Source: Bacilli bacterium
Lineage (GTDB): Bacteria > Bacillota_I > Bacilli_A > RFN20 > CAG-826
Direction: 5' to 3'
Length of the DNA stretch: 64,000 nucleotides
Assembly (NCBI GenBank): GCA_900767825.1
Contig: CAAGAN010000038.1
Span: 62,001-126,000 of the forward strand
Below, one piece after another: positions 43,123 through 51,665 of this stretch. The number at the start of each line of letters is the position of its first letter. The stretch's first letter is position 1. The position numbers were made by a program, and so were the translations under genes. The notes beneath the pieces are model-generated. The model was not told the origin of the DNA. It saw only the letters and a program-made list of their open reading frames with translations, and did no database searches.

Positions 43123-44032
43123 AATCAGGGAAAAATACTTCTAATAACATTATCCCTACATAATTTGGGGATTCTATATCGAAGTTTGAAATCGTTCGGT
43201 AAGTCGTATCATCATTGATTAGCTTATAATCAATAGACATTCCTACTACTCCTTTTGGATCAAAATCAATATCATCAAAATAGAATCCTACTAAAGAAGT
43301 AAATTCAGCAGAAAAATTTGTTTGCAATTTCACTTCTTTTAAACAAAATATGTAGGACGTGTAGTTATTGTCTTTGTCCAACTTATAGAAAGTTACATTA
43401 ATATCAAATGTAGTGATCCTTCCTTTTCCTGAGTCAGTCGTGTCGCTTCCTCCTCTAGCGGAGAAGGCAAAATATTTCGCATCAGCTAGTTCTAATGGGA
43501 ACCTAGTCCCATAACCTGATTCATCTAATTCTACTAAAGAATAAGAACTCCAGGCATTACATCTAACTTGGCCATTATATAGCTTTGATAAATATCCATT
43601 ACGGAAAGATGGAGATACTCTTGCTAGCTTCTTAGTTTGGCCATAAGCAACATCATAAAGGCTACTTTGGTCAACCCATTCCCCTACTTTAGAATTAACA
43701 ATGTCAGGCTCCCAAAGAAGCTTCTCTCCTTTTGAATTAAGGAAGTCTTTTGGATTCTTGCTATAAGCTTGGTTAAATCCAGTGCAATCGCTAACTTTAG
43801 AATAAGATCCTGAACCATTGAAGTATTGGCCTTTGTTCGTCCCGTTAGTCAATTCTATTTTGGATATAGGATTTAATTTGGCTTCTTTTAACCCATCATC
43901 ATAATGGTTATAACGATTGTCTTTAAATATAGGAGCAACATAGGCATCCCCATCATAAAGTTCATTAGAATCGGCACAGGAAACTAGCCCAAGACAAATT
44001 AATCCCAAGGCAATTAATCTTCTTTTATTCAT
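43109..44032 (-). CDS. Lipoprotein of the polysaccharide locus
   Basis: Starting at the ATG at 44030-44032, preceded by AAGGAGG 9 bases upstream, the product begins MNKRRLIALGLICLGLVSC with a clear lipobox (Cys19). The frame extends 11 codons further, but that start lacks a ribosome site and spoils the signal peptide. The mature part of about 288 residues is soluble and beta-rich. FSARGGSDTTDSGKGRITTFDINVTF recalls carbohydrate-binding folds, but no family is certain. It overlaps the polymerase stop by 8 bases. It may bind or process the surface glycan. Confidence 0.75.
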   Translation of the reverse strand: MNKRRLIALGLICLGLVSCADSNELYDGDAYVAPIFKDNRYNHYDDGLKEAKLNPISKIELTNGTNKGQYFNGSGSYSKVSDCTGFNQAYSKNPKDFLNSKGEKLLWEPDIVNSKVGEWVDQSSLYDVAYGQTKKLARVSPSFRNGYLSKLYNGQVRCNAWSSYSLVELDESGYGTRFPLELADAKYFAFSARGGSDTTDSGKGRITTFDINVTFYKLDKDNNYTSYIFCLKEVKLQTNFSAEFTSLVGFYFDDIDFDPKGVVGMSIDYKLINDDTTYRTISNFDIESPNYVGIMLLEVFFPDSTWN

Positions 44033-45536
44033 TGATGCTAACCTCCTTAAGTTCTTTTGAAACATTTTCTTTTATTTCTTCTTTTCTAGATTCCTTAACT
44101 ACTTTAACTTCTTTTGGGCTAGTTAAATCAATGCAAAGGAAACCTAGCAAGAAGAATATTAATAATTGGGTATTACTTCTAGTTATAGAAACAAAATTAC
44201 CGTTTCTAGGAGAGAAGATATTATCTATCTCACTCAGGTGTCTAAATGGTAATTCTGAATTTAATATAGATAGATACATAAATACTCCAAATAAGGCGAA
44301 CCATAATGATAATTCTGAAGCACTTGTTTCTTTTTCCATTAATTTATTTAACCCCATCTTTAGGAAAATAAAGATAATGGCAATCATTAAAGCAAAGGCA
44401 ATAAATCCATTTTGGAACAATATGGTAAATTCAAAGATTTTAAGATCATAGGTAGTTAATATCGATGATCCAAATAGGAATGTCATAAATGAATGGAAGG
44501 AGAAACGTCTAATCTCTGCTGCATCAGTTTCAAACATTATGGAAGATATGGCTTCTCTTATTGATCCTAGCATCGCACCTTCTTTAAAATATCTACCTAT
44601 AAAAGGAAGTTTATGCATGAATCCTTTTTCAAATCCAAGCACCCCGTCTATTAATAAAAGCAGTATCATCAAGGAAACTAATCCAATAAAAACATAATAG
44701 ATAATATTAATTACCTTGGTTGTCTTTTCTTTGCTTTTTAAGGAGAAATATCTAATCAAATAACAAATGGCACCTAGAATATATACAAGGAGCAACCAGA
44801 TTAATCCTCTTCTAAAAGGAACAACTGCTAAATCTATTAAGCCTAGGCCTCCGCAGATAGCTAAGGCTAGTATTTCTTGCTTATCTTTATTTTTGATTGC
44901 TAAAGGTAGAGCAAGCAAAGAAGAGGCTAATATAAATGAAGAAGTTTTAGCAAATGATAAAGATACTTCAGTAAAAGAGAAGCCATCTAGATATTTACCT
45001 TCGTTAGCGATGCTAAATACGACTCCATCAAAATAATAGACCTTATTTCTATATAGCAATGAATAGAAGAATCCATATCTAATAAGAGAATAAATTAGGG
45101 TGATAAATACTAATAAAGCTAGCCCACCTAAAAAGGCAAACATTACATATTTAACCTTCACTACTTTTAGATATCTAGTCCCATATCCTAATATGAAGAA
45201 TCCACCAAACCCAATTAAGATCATCAGGTTTTGGATAATCATTGAGAAGGCATTACCTTCATACATCTTTATCCAGAAATAGGAGAAAGATAATAAAATA
45301 GCTAACCCCCCTATTAATATTAGAAGTATTTTCCCTTTTTTATTAAATTGTTCTAGCTTTAATCCGTTGCTAATAAATGGGATAAAAAATAGAGATAAAC
45401 AAAATCCAACTGCCCTTAAAATTGTTAAGCCAGTTAATCCGGCAAAGCCAAAGCAAGTCAAGGCCAAGGTTTCTAGACACAAAAAGGCTAGAACCGTATC
45501 ATACCTAGAAAAACTGTTGTTTTCTTTTTCTTCCAT
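44025..45536 (-). CDS. Wzy/O-antigen ligase-like polymerase
   Basis: This protein of about 503 residues has about 12 membrane helices and a larger outward loop near residues 140-185 and 320-345. This is the general plan of Wzy polymerases and WaaL ligases. VPFRRGLIWLLLVYILGAI contains an arginine pair typical of the group. I chose the ATG at 45534-45536 over the TTG two codons upstream, because it forms a TAATG junction with the upstream stop and has GGAG 10 bases before it. An acidic and basic cytosolic tail ends it. Confidence 0.8.
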   Translation of the reverse strand: MEEKENNSFSRYDTVLAFLCLETLALTCFGFAGLTGLTILRAVGFCLSLFFIPFISNGLKLEQFNKKGKILLILIGGLAILLSFSYFWIKMYEGNAFSMIIQNLMILIGFGGFFILGYGTRYLKVVKVKYVMFAFLGGLALLVFITLIYSLIRYGFFYSLLYRNKVYYFDGVVFSIANEGKYLDGFSFTEVSLSFAKTSSFILASSLLALPLAIKNKDKQEILALAICGGLGLIDLAVVPFRRGLIWLLLVYILGAICYLIRYFSLKSKEKTTKVINIIYYVFIGLVSLMILLLLIDGVLGFEKGFMHKLPFIGRYFKEGAMLGSIREAISSIMFETDAAEIRRFSFHSFMTFLFGSSILTTYDLKIFEFTILFQNGFIAFALMIAIIFIFLKMGLNKLMEKETSASELSLWFALFGVFMYLSILNSELPFRHLSEIDNIFSPRNGNFVSITRSNTQLLIFFLLGFLCIDLTSPKEVKVVKESRKEEIKENVSKELKEVSINE

Positions 45537-46477
45537 TACCAATATGCTCCATTCTCAATATCTTTATATCCTTTAGGCTTTAATGAAGGCCTAATCCAAT
45601 ATGAATTGATATATCTACTTACATGGCTTCTATTTTCCCATCTTTTGCCAATAATTCCAAACATTGTCATAGTAGCACCGCCAGTTTGGATAGCTTGTTT
45701 CCCTATTTCTTTGCAATGCAAGGCTAAGAAAGTTCCATAAGCACCTGCTCCAATTAAGGCTATATCAAAATCAGTTTTATCTATTTGGGAATATAGTTTT
45801 TCTAATATTTCAAAGAAACTAGATTCGCTAGGTTCTTCTTTAGCAAAAGTAAGCGGAGTCTTAATTGTCTTCAATTCAAAAGAAGGAATAACCCCTTCAG
45901 GGAATAATTTATCTTTTATCTTATATTGAGATTCTATATCTTCTGCAAAGGAAGAAATAACCAATACTTTCTTTCCTTCTAAAGATTTTATCCAATCTTC
46001 ATGGAGAGGCTCCATTCCTTCATAAAGAATGACCTTGCTAGAAGGCATATATTTCTTATAAAAATAATCTTCTAGATGGACTCCGGATATTCCAAGGAAA
46101 TCCGCTTCTTTTAATTTTGGGAGCAAAATATCTCCATATTTAGCTAGGCTTGATTGGTCGCAAGGAAAGAAGCCGGCATTGTTCTTCATTGAGTAGATAA
46201 CACTATCTTTATATTTCTTCTTAAAGCCAAGTTCTATCTTCTCATGATTATTTAAGCAAGATAATTCAACTGCCCCAAATCTAATCGCAGCAAAAGAAAT
46301 GGAAGAAGAAATTGCCTTCTTTAAAGCAAGGCTAGTAGTAGCTTCATTTATGTTATTAACCCCGCAAAATGAAGATAAGTTTCTCTTCTTTTTAAATAAT
46401 TTATAATTCAAAAACGGAGGAACATTCTTTAAAAAAGCAATTATATATCTATTCTTTTCCTTTAGTCCCATAGACAT
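45536..46477 (-). CDS. GT-D fold (DUF1792-type) glycosyltransferase
   Basis: This 313-residue protein has an N-terminal FAAIRFGAVELSCL and a C-terminal LIGAGAYGTFLALHCKEIGKQAIQTGGATMTMFGIIGKRW. These match the GT-D glycosyltransferases first recognised as DUF1792. Members add glucose to glycans on streptococcal adhesins; here the acceptor is more likely the polysaccharide. The stop shares one base with the polymerase start. Confidence 0.83.
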   Translation of the reverse strand: MSMGLKEKNRYIIAFLKNVPPFLNYKLFKKKRNLSSFCGVNNINEATTSLALKKAISSSISFAAIRFGAVELSCLNNHEKIELGFKKKYKDSVIYSMKNNAGFFPCDQSSLAKYGDILLPKLKEADFLGISGVHLEDYFYKKYMPSSKVILYEGMEPLHEDWIKSLEGKKVLVISSFAEDIESQYKIKDKLFPEGVIPSFELKTIKTPLTFAKEEPSESSFFEILEKLYSQIDKTDFDIALIGAGAYGTFLALHCKEIGKQAIQTGGATMTMFGIIGKRWENRSHVSRYINSYWIRPSLKPKGYKDIENGAYW

Positions 46478-46509
46478 ATTTTAATTTAGTAACGTCTATA
46501 TATAAAGAA

Positions 46510-47214
46510 TTACCAATCAATTTCATCAACACTTGATGGATGTTCATTTATTTCATTAGAAACAATATGTCCGTCCCCCATGCGTATAACTCTATCTGCA
46601 AGTCTAGCTAAAGCAGCATTATGGGTAACTAGAATCAAAGTCTTTTCATACTTCTTGCATATATCCATAAGCAAGGCCATGATGGACTTACCGGTTTTAG
46701 AATCAAGCGCACCAGTAGGTTCGTCACAAAGTAATAAAGAAGGGTTTTTAACAATCGCCCTAGCAATAGATACCCTTTGTTGTTCTCCTCCGCTTAATGA
46801 AGAAGGAAAGGCATACATTCTTTTCTCCAATCCAACTTTTTCGATTATTTCTTTTGGATCAAGAGGATTTAAGGCAATAGAAGATGCCAAAGAAACATTC
46901 TCGTAAGAAGTTAAATCTTGCATCAAGTTATAGAATTGGAAAACAAAGCCAACGCTTTGTCTTCTAAATACCTGTAATTCTTTCTCGTTAAATTTAGTAA
47001 CGTCTTTATCTTCGACTATATAAGAACCACTGCTAGCTCTATCCATGCCACCTAATATATTTAGCAAGGTCGATTTTCCTGCACCCGAAGGTCCTAATAC
47101 ACAGACAAATTCACCCTTATTTAAATTAAAGGAAGCATCCATTAAAGCCCTAGTTTCATTTGGCTTATCTGGGTTATATATTTTGCTTAAACCGTGAATC
47201 TCTATATAACTCAT
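46510..47214 (-). CDS. ABC transporter ATP-binding protein (LolD/MacB type)
   Basis: This 234-residue ATPase has Walker A LGPSGAGKSTLLNILGGMD, Q-loop FVFQFYNLMQDLTSYENV, the signature LSGGEQQRVSIARAIVKNP, Walker B LLLCDEPTGALD and H-loop LVTHN. These are the marks of the MacB/FtsE/bacitracin-efflux class, which works with FtsX-like permeases. No permease is adjacent: the gene upstream is only a 119-residue membrane protein. The partner must be elsewhere, or the small protein helps. Confidence 0.9.
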   Translation of the reverse strand: MSYIEIHGLSKIYNPDKPNETRALMDASFNLNKGEFVCVLGPSGAGKSTLLNILGGMDRASSGSYIVEDKDVTKFNEKELQVFRRQSVGFVFQFYNLMQDLTSYENVSLASSIALNPLDPKEIIEKVGLEKRMYAFPSSLSGGEQQRVSIARAIVKNPSLLLCDEPTGALDSKTGKSIMALLMDICKKYEKTLILVTHNAALARLADRVIRMGDGHIVSNEINEHPSSVDEIDW

Positions 47215-47570
47215 ACTTTATCTTGATAATTAGGATCCTTAGCCATGTATTTTCTAGCTAAGCTTTTTGCAATTAATCCAACAACATAGAAAATAGCAAA
47301 TAATAGGCAGAAAGAAAAACAAACAATAACCAAGGCAAGGAAGGAAGTGGCTTTATTCTCACTATAAAGGATAGAGAAAACTAAGCCAGCAAGACCAGCT
47401 AGAATCATTCCAGTAAATCCATATCTAGAACCTAGATAGGCTAAAGAACCATAGAAACGAATCTTAGATGAATAATCATCCAAGGTCTTCTTTGGCTTGT
47501 CCTCTTTTTTAGGGGCATTTAGTTTTTCATCAGTAACTTCTACTTCAATTATCTCGTCTTTATTTTCCAT
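47211..47570 (-). CDS. Small two-helix membrane protein (119 aa)
   Basis: No family recognised. A charged N-terminal 45 residues (KLNAPKKEDKPKKTLDDYSS) precede two hydrophobic helices (about 52-72 and 78-103). It overlaps the ABC ATPase start by 4 bases, suggesting the products act together. Confidence 0.6.
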   Translation of the reverse strand: MENKDEIIEVEVTDEKLNAPKKEDKPKKTLDDYSSKIRFYGSLAYLGSRYGFTGMILAGLAGLVFSILYSENKATSFLALVIVCFSFCLLFAIFYVVGLIAKSLARKYMAKDPNYQDKV

Positions 47571-47612
47571 AGGGCTGATTATATTGTCTAAATATATTTA
47601 GAACAAGAAAGT

Positions 47613-49469
47613 TTATAATTCGACCTTATCAAAATCGCTTGCAGGGTGTTTGCATAATGGACAGATGAAATCTGCCGGAAGAGTTTCCCCAACATGTGTA
47701 TAACCGCAAATACGGCAGACCCATGCAGTCTTTTTCACCTTATTTTGAGAAGGTAAGGCCTTTGGTTTTATGTTAGCAAAATAATATTCATAAGTTAGAG
47801 ATTTGGAGTTATTTAATACCCTAGATTCTTTAACTTCTGCAATAAAGACAACATGGTTTCCAATATCTAGAGTTTGCTTGACTTCGCATTCCATGTAGCC
47901 ATTACTCATCTTATCTAATCTAACTAATCCAGAAGAAGTTGGTTTAACTAAATCTTCAGCCCCTTCTAATTTGTTAGAATCTCTGCCTGAAGCAAATCCA
48001 AATCTCTTAATAAGCGCATAGTCAGTCTCGTTATTTAAGATAGAGACAACAAATCTACCGGTCTTCTTGATGTTTTCGGCTGTATAGTTTGCCTTATTAA
48101 CTGAAAGAAGGAACAAATTTGGAGAATCAGAAATCTGGAAGAAAGAATTATTGATCGAACCATCAATTTTTCCATTTTCATCCTTGCTAAAGACGCTAAA
48201 TAAGCCATAGGTAAGTTTAAATTGGGTCTTATCATCAATGAATGTTTCTTTCTTGGAAGGTAAATCCAAAATCACTGAAGAAGCCACTGCATCTGCTAAT
48301 TTAGATAAGTCTTCTAATTGGTTTTCCTTAATCCTGCTAGTCAAGGTCAATGTATCTTCAATGAATGTAGAGCCTTGTAAGTCCTTTAGGATATTTTTCA
48401 TCCCAAGCCTAGCCGCAGGTGCCCAAGATCCATTTTCAAGGAAGGCAAAAGTCCTATTCCTAATCTTATGCTCTGCTAAATCAGTTAGGAATTCTTCCAT
48501 CTTAACAAATACACCGGCATTATAGGTGGTAGAAGCTAAAACAATAGTCTTAACTCTAAATGCTTCAGCAATTAGATATGAAGAATCGGTCTTTGATACA
48601 TCATATACAACTAAATTCTTCACCCCTTTTTCGCTTAGCATTTTTGCTAATACTTCAACGGCATTTTTAGTACCCCCATAAACTGAAGAATAGCAAATCA
48701 TGACAGCATCATTTTCTTCAGGGGTATAGGTAGCCCAATTCATATATGGGTTAAGGATAAAGTTCAAATTCCCTTTATAAAGAGGCCCATGCAATGGGCA
48801 AATCATCTTAATATCAATGGTAGAAGCTTTCTTTAAGACATTTACGACTTGATCACCATATTTACCAACGATATTCGTGTAATATCTCCTAGCTTCTGCT
48901 AGGAATGATTTTGTAAATGTTGAAGAAGATGCGAATATATCTCCTTCTAAAGCCCCGAATGTACCAAAAGCATCAGCGGAGAATAACACCCCTTCACTCA
49001 ATTCAAAAGTAAACATGACTTCTGGCCAATGTACCATAGGAGCCATAACGAAAGTAAACGTATGCTTACCGATATTTAATTTGTCCCCTTCTTTAACAAC
49101 CATGATTGGGTTTTTGATTTCGGGGAAATAATTAAATAGGAATTTCTTCGACATCGCATTTACTACGATAGTTGTAGAAGGATGACGTAAGGCAAGTTCT
49201 CCAATGTTTGCGGCATGGTCTGGTTCCATGTGATTAACAATTAGGTAATCAAGCTTCCTTCCATTTAGGAGGAAGTCAATATTTTCATAGAAGACATCAG
49301 AAACAGAGGAATCAACTGTATCTAATAGAAGAGTTTGTTCATCTAGATACAAATAGGAGTTATAGCTAACTCCGTTTGGAATTGGATAGACATTTTCAAA
49401 TAAAGCCAAACGTCTATCGCTAGAACCTACATAATAGAAACCATCACTAATTTTTCTTTCGCAATGCAT
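47613..49469 (-). CDS. Flavodiiron protein fused to flavin reductase and rubredoxin
   Basis: This 618-residue enzyme has four domains in order. The diiron metallo-beta-lactamase domain (1-250) has ligands in NHMEPDHA (His80, Glu82, Asp84), MVHWPE, FSADAFG and CPLHGP. The flavodoxin (about 255-395) opens with VMICYSSVYGGTKNAVE. A flavin-reductase-like domain follows (about 400-560; KLTYGLFSVFSKDENG and PNLFLLSVNKANYTAENIKKTG). The C-terminal rubredoxin has CRICGY and CPLCKHP. Such proteins reduce O2 to water, or NO to N2O, in anaerobes; the extra domains allow direct electron delivery from NAD(P)H. CTAAGGAG precedes the ATG. Its promoter lies inside an insertion-sequence target duplication. 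Confidence 0.93.
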   Translation of the reverse strand: MHCERKISDGFYYVGSSDRRLALFENVYPIPNGVSYNSYLYLDEQTLLLDTVDSSVSDVFYENIDFLLNGRKLDYLIVNHMEPDHAANIGELALRHPSTTIVVNAMSKKFLFNYFPEIKNPIMVVKEGDKLNIGKHTFTFVMAPMVHWPEVMFTFELSEGVLFSADAFGTFGALEGDIFASSSTFTKSFLAEARRYYTNIVGKYGDQVVNVLKKASTIDIKMICPLHGPLYKGNLNFILNPYMNWATYTPEENDAVMICYSSVYGGTKNAVEVLAKMLSEKGVKNLVVYDVSKTDSSYLIAEAFRVKTIVLASTTYNAGVFVKMEEFLTDLAEHKIRNRTFAFLENGSWAPAARLGMKNILKDLQGSTFIEDTLTLTSRIKENQLEDLSKLADAVASSVILDLPSKKETFIDDKTQFKLTYGLFSVFSKDENGKIDGSINNSFFQISDSPNLFLLSVNKANYTAENIKKTGRFVVSILNNETDYALIKRFGFASGRDSNKLEGAEDLVKPTSSGLVRLDKMSNGYMECEVKQTLDIGNHVVFIAEVKESRVLNNSKSLTYEYYFANIKPKALPSQNKVKKTAWVCRICGYTHVGETLPADFICPLCKHPASDFDKVEL

Positions 49470-49494
49470 AAAGTTTTTCTCCTTAGACTTACTT

Positions 49495-49557
49495 ATTTTA
49501 TTGTAAAATAAATAGATTTACTATCAATGTGCTTATTAAAAAGAGGCGGGGTTAACC
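49495..49557. repeat. Left copy of 63-bp target-site duplication
   Basis: These 63 bases are identical to 51666-51728. The copy immediately borders the left inverted repeat of the insertion sequence. It contains the fprA promoter on the reverse strand and most of a terminator hairpin. Confidence 0.95.
49500..49527 (-). promoter_or_regulatory. Promoter of the flavodiiron gene
   Basis: On the reverse strand, TTGATA (49522-49527) and TACAAT (49500-49505) are separated by 16 bases. Transcription would begin near 49493, about 25 bases before the ATG. The same promoter is duplicated at 51671-51698. Confidence 0.65.
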
Positions 49558-49560
49558 CGC
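49546..49560 (-). terminator. Terminator re-created across the left IS junction
   Basis: GCGGG (49546-49550) and CCCGC (49556-49560) form a perfect stem. The last three bases come from the IS end, and on the reverse strand CTCTTTTT follows. It replaces the original GGCGG/CCGCC stem that survives at 51716-51731 and should stop reverse transcription leaving the element. Confidence 0.6.
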
Positions 49561-49580
49561 ATCTTTGACACTTTCTAAAT

Positions 49581-49626
49581 AAATAGACCTCGTTTTTGAA
49601 AAATTCATATTAAATATGGTCTATTT
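49581..49626 (+). terminator. Inward-facing terminator-like hairpin in the IS left end
   Basis: AAATAGACC (49581-49589) pairs with GGTCTATTT (49618-49626), followed by more T residues (to 49630). It would block transcription entering the transposase gene from outside, a known self-limiting device of insertion sequences. Confidence 0.5.
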
Positions 49627-49648
49627 TTTTATTTGTCAAATTTTTACT

Positions 49649-49668
49649 AAGAAATTGTAGCAATACTT
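49649..49668. repeat. Left subterminal inverted repeat of the IS
   Basis: AAGAAATTGTAGCAATACTT matches the reverse complement of 51568-51587 at 18 of 20 positions, 13 of them contiguous (TGTAGCAATACTT). The pair tightly flanks the transposase gene. Confidence 0.85.
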
Positions 49669-49703
49669 GGCACTATATGTTATAATAACCAAGGGTAAAT
49701 GCT

Positions 49704-51566
49704 ATGAACGGAATAAAGATTAATACATCGAAGGACAGGTTCGGGGAAGTAAGGTACTACCTTGCCACCACTGTCAGGGACGGAAACAAGACAATAACCA
49801 AAAACATCAAGCCACTCGGCAAAAGAAGCGAACTAGTGAGGACATATGGCGAGGAAGGGGTCAAGGACTATCTCCAAAGCACCCTGGAAAAAGCCGTGGA
49901 ATCCGGTGAATACGAGGGCAAGGTATCCCTGTCGTTCAATCCCAACAGGCACATCAAGGAAGGCGATGTCAAGGTATATAACGTCGGGGATATCTTTGTC
50001 ACCCGCCTGTTTAACGATACCTGCCTCGGCGAATGCCTGGACCAGATCCAGGAGAGGCACCAATTCAAGTATTCCCTAAGGGAGATAGTGCTGTTCCTGC
50101 TTTCGCAGAGGCTGGTGGACCCGTGTTCCAAGAGGAGGATGTTCAGGATTGCCAACGAGCAGAGGTTCCACGGCACCAGCTTCTCCCTGGAAAACGTATA
50201 TAGGGGGATGGATATATTGATCGAGCACAAGAACGATATCCTCAAATGGCTGTATGGGCATATCCCTGCCGGCACAAGGAGGAACTATACCGTCCTTTAC
50301 TTCGACGGGACCAACACGTACATGGAAACCGAGACGGAAGAGGGACTGAAGGCCAGGGGCAAGGGGAAGAGGAACGAAATCGAGCCCCTCGTCTCCTTTG
50401 GGTTGATACTGGACGGATCGGGCCTTCCACTATCCTTTGCCACCTTCAAGGGAAGCGGCCACGAATGCAAGGAGCTGATCCCCCTGGAAAGGACAATCGA
50501 GCAGGACTTCAGGCACACCGATTTCGTGATGATCACCGATTCGGCCCTGTCCTCGAGGGAGATTAGGTGCTTCAATTCCATCGGGAGCAGGAACTACATC
50601 ACCGTGGTTCCTGTAAGGAAGATGAGCAAGGAGAAGCTCGGCCTGTATATCTTTGACGAAAAGAGGAAATGGGAGACCAACAACCCCAAATACGACAATC
50701 CCAAGGCCCTGTTGCGCAGGTATGACGAGTTGGTGAGTGAGAGAAATCGCTGCGACAGCGACGCCGAACTCAAAAGGATAGAGGGAGAGAAATCGGAACT
50801 GCTGAAGGTGTTCCTGACCAGGAGGTATCCGGTGAAGATCGACAAGAAGCCAAGGCCATACCGCCACAACCCGGGAAAGGCCGAATACATCGACGAGGAC
50901 TACCTCATTTCCTTTTCCCTCAACTACGCGCTAAGGGATAGGAAGCAAAGGAAGAGGCTGATCGAGAAAGCCGTGAAGCTCATCGAAAGGGAGGGGAGCA
51001 GGAAGAAATACAAGGCCGGGGATCCCAGGCGGTACGTCAGGGAAACAAGCGTCACCGAATCCGGGGAGGTGGCAAAGGAAGTGGTCAAGGCCCTGGACGA
51101 CAGGCTAATCGAATCCCAGGCGGCGCTGGATGGCTACTATGCAGTCAGCACCTCCCTGACCAAGGAAAAGGACAACATCATCATCTACTGGATGAAGCAA
51201 AGGTGGATGATCGAGGACACGTTCCTGGTCATGAAGCAGTTCCTGGGCTTCAGGCCAATCAACCATTCCAAGGACGAAAGGATAGATGCACATTTCTTCA
51301 CCGTCTTCCTAACGACTTTGTTCTATAGGTACATCAAGAAGATATGTGACGAGTCGGAATACGAATCACTGCACAATATGTCGGACGAGGAATTGTTTGA
51401 CCTACTGAGGGGATTCCAGATCAGCGGCAGGAAAGGATACTACTTCCCCAGCTTTGAAAACAACCAAAGGGAACAGGATATACAGTCTTTGTTCAATGTC
51501 GATATATCGAGGGAAATAATGAAGAAGGCATACCTGAATAAGGAATTCAGGAAAAAGTTTAGGTGA
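49704..51566 (+). CDS. IS1634-family DDE transposase
   Basis: This 620-residue transposase is intact. The catalytic acids are Asp201 (LYFDGTNTY), Asp279 (MITDSALSS) and Glu504 (RWMIEDTFLVMKQF), with a long insertion between the second Asp and the Glu as in IS1634/IS4-superfamily enzymes. IEPLVSFGLILDGSGLPLSF and FTVFLTTLFYRYIKK are other family features. It cuts and rejoins the element ends. AAGGG precedes the ATG and TATAAT (49681-49686) lies upstream. Arginine is written mostly AGG and third positions are G/C-rich, unlike every neighbour. Several long frames on other strands here are by-products of that composition. Confidence 0.95.
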   Translation: MNGIKINTSKDRFGEVRYYLATTVRDGNKTITKNIKPLGKRSELVRTYGEEGVKDYLQSTLEKAVESGEYEGKVSLSFNPNRHIKEGDVKVYNVGDIFVTRLFNDTCLGECLDQIQERHQFKYSLREIVLFLLSQRLVDPCSKRRMFRIANEQRFHGTSFSLENVYRGMDILIEHKNDILKWLYGHIPAGTRRNYTVLYFDGTNTYMETETEEGLKARGKGKRNEIEPLVSFGLILDGSGLPLSFATFKGSGHECKELIPLERTIEQDFRHTDFVMITDSALSSREIRCFNSIGSRNYITVVPVRKMSKEKLGLYIFDEKRKWETNNPKYDNPKALLRRYDELVSERNRCDSDAELKRIEGEKSELLKVFLTRRYPVKIDKKPRPYRHNPGKAEYIDEDYLISFSLNYALRDRKQRKRLIEKAVKLIEREGSRKKYKAGDPRRYVRETSVTESGEVAKEVVKALDDRLIESQAALDGYYAVSTSLTKEKDNIIIYWMKQRWMIEDTFLVMKQFLGFRPINHSKDERIDAHFFTVFLTTLFYRYIKKICDESEYESLHNMSDEELFDLLRGFQISGRKGYYFPSFENNQREQDIQSLFNVDISREIMKKAYLNKEFRKKFR

Positions 51567-51567
51567 A

Positions 51568-51587
51568 AAGTATTGCTACATTTTCCT
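51568..51587. repeat. Right subterminal inverted repeat of the IS
   Basis: AAGTATTGCTACATTTTCCT begins 2 bases after the transposase stop and is the inverted partner of 49649-49668. Confidence 0.85.
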
Positions 51588-51603
51588 AATTGGGAAATGA
51601 CTT

Positions 51604-51632
51604 AAAAAAGTTCGAAACAATCGAACTTTTTT
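51604..51632 (+). terminator. Transposase terminator
   Basis: AAAAAAGTTCGA (51604-51615) pairs perfectly with TCGAACTTTTTT (51621-51632) around a 5-base loop. It would terminate the transposase transcript, and by symmetry reverse-strand transcripts too. Confidence 0.8.
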
Positions 51633-51665
51633 TGATGGAATTAAAATAAAACTGTCAAAGATGTG

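Larger units (their letters stand above)
49558..51665 (+). mobile_element. IS1634-like insertion sequence (2108 bp)
   Basis: This is a complete element. The left end reads CGCATCTTTGACACTTT; the right end, reverse-complemented, reads CACATCTTTGACAGTTT, giving imperfect terminal inverted repeats. They are bordered exactly by a 63-base direct repeat. IS1634 of Mycoplasma mycoides is known for unusually long, variable target duplications, so this length fits the family. One intact transposase gene fills most of it. The coding part is far richer in GC than the window, implying recent arrival from another genome. Inside lie subterminal inverted repeats, an inward-facing terminator-like hairpin (49581-49626) and an outward terminator (51604-51632). 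Confidence 0.93.

Noticed and set aside
46510..47570. A complete MacB-type exporter.
   Set aside because: The gene beside the ATPase encodes only a two-helix protein of 119 residues, not an FtsX-like permease.
49833..51293. Many long frames on both strands within the transposase gene.
   Set aside because: They result from the GC-rich composition, which has few stop codons by chance; only the transposase frame has motifs.
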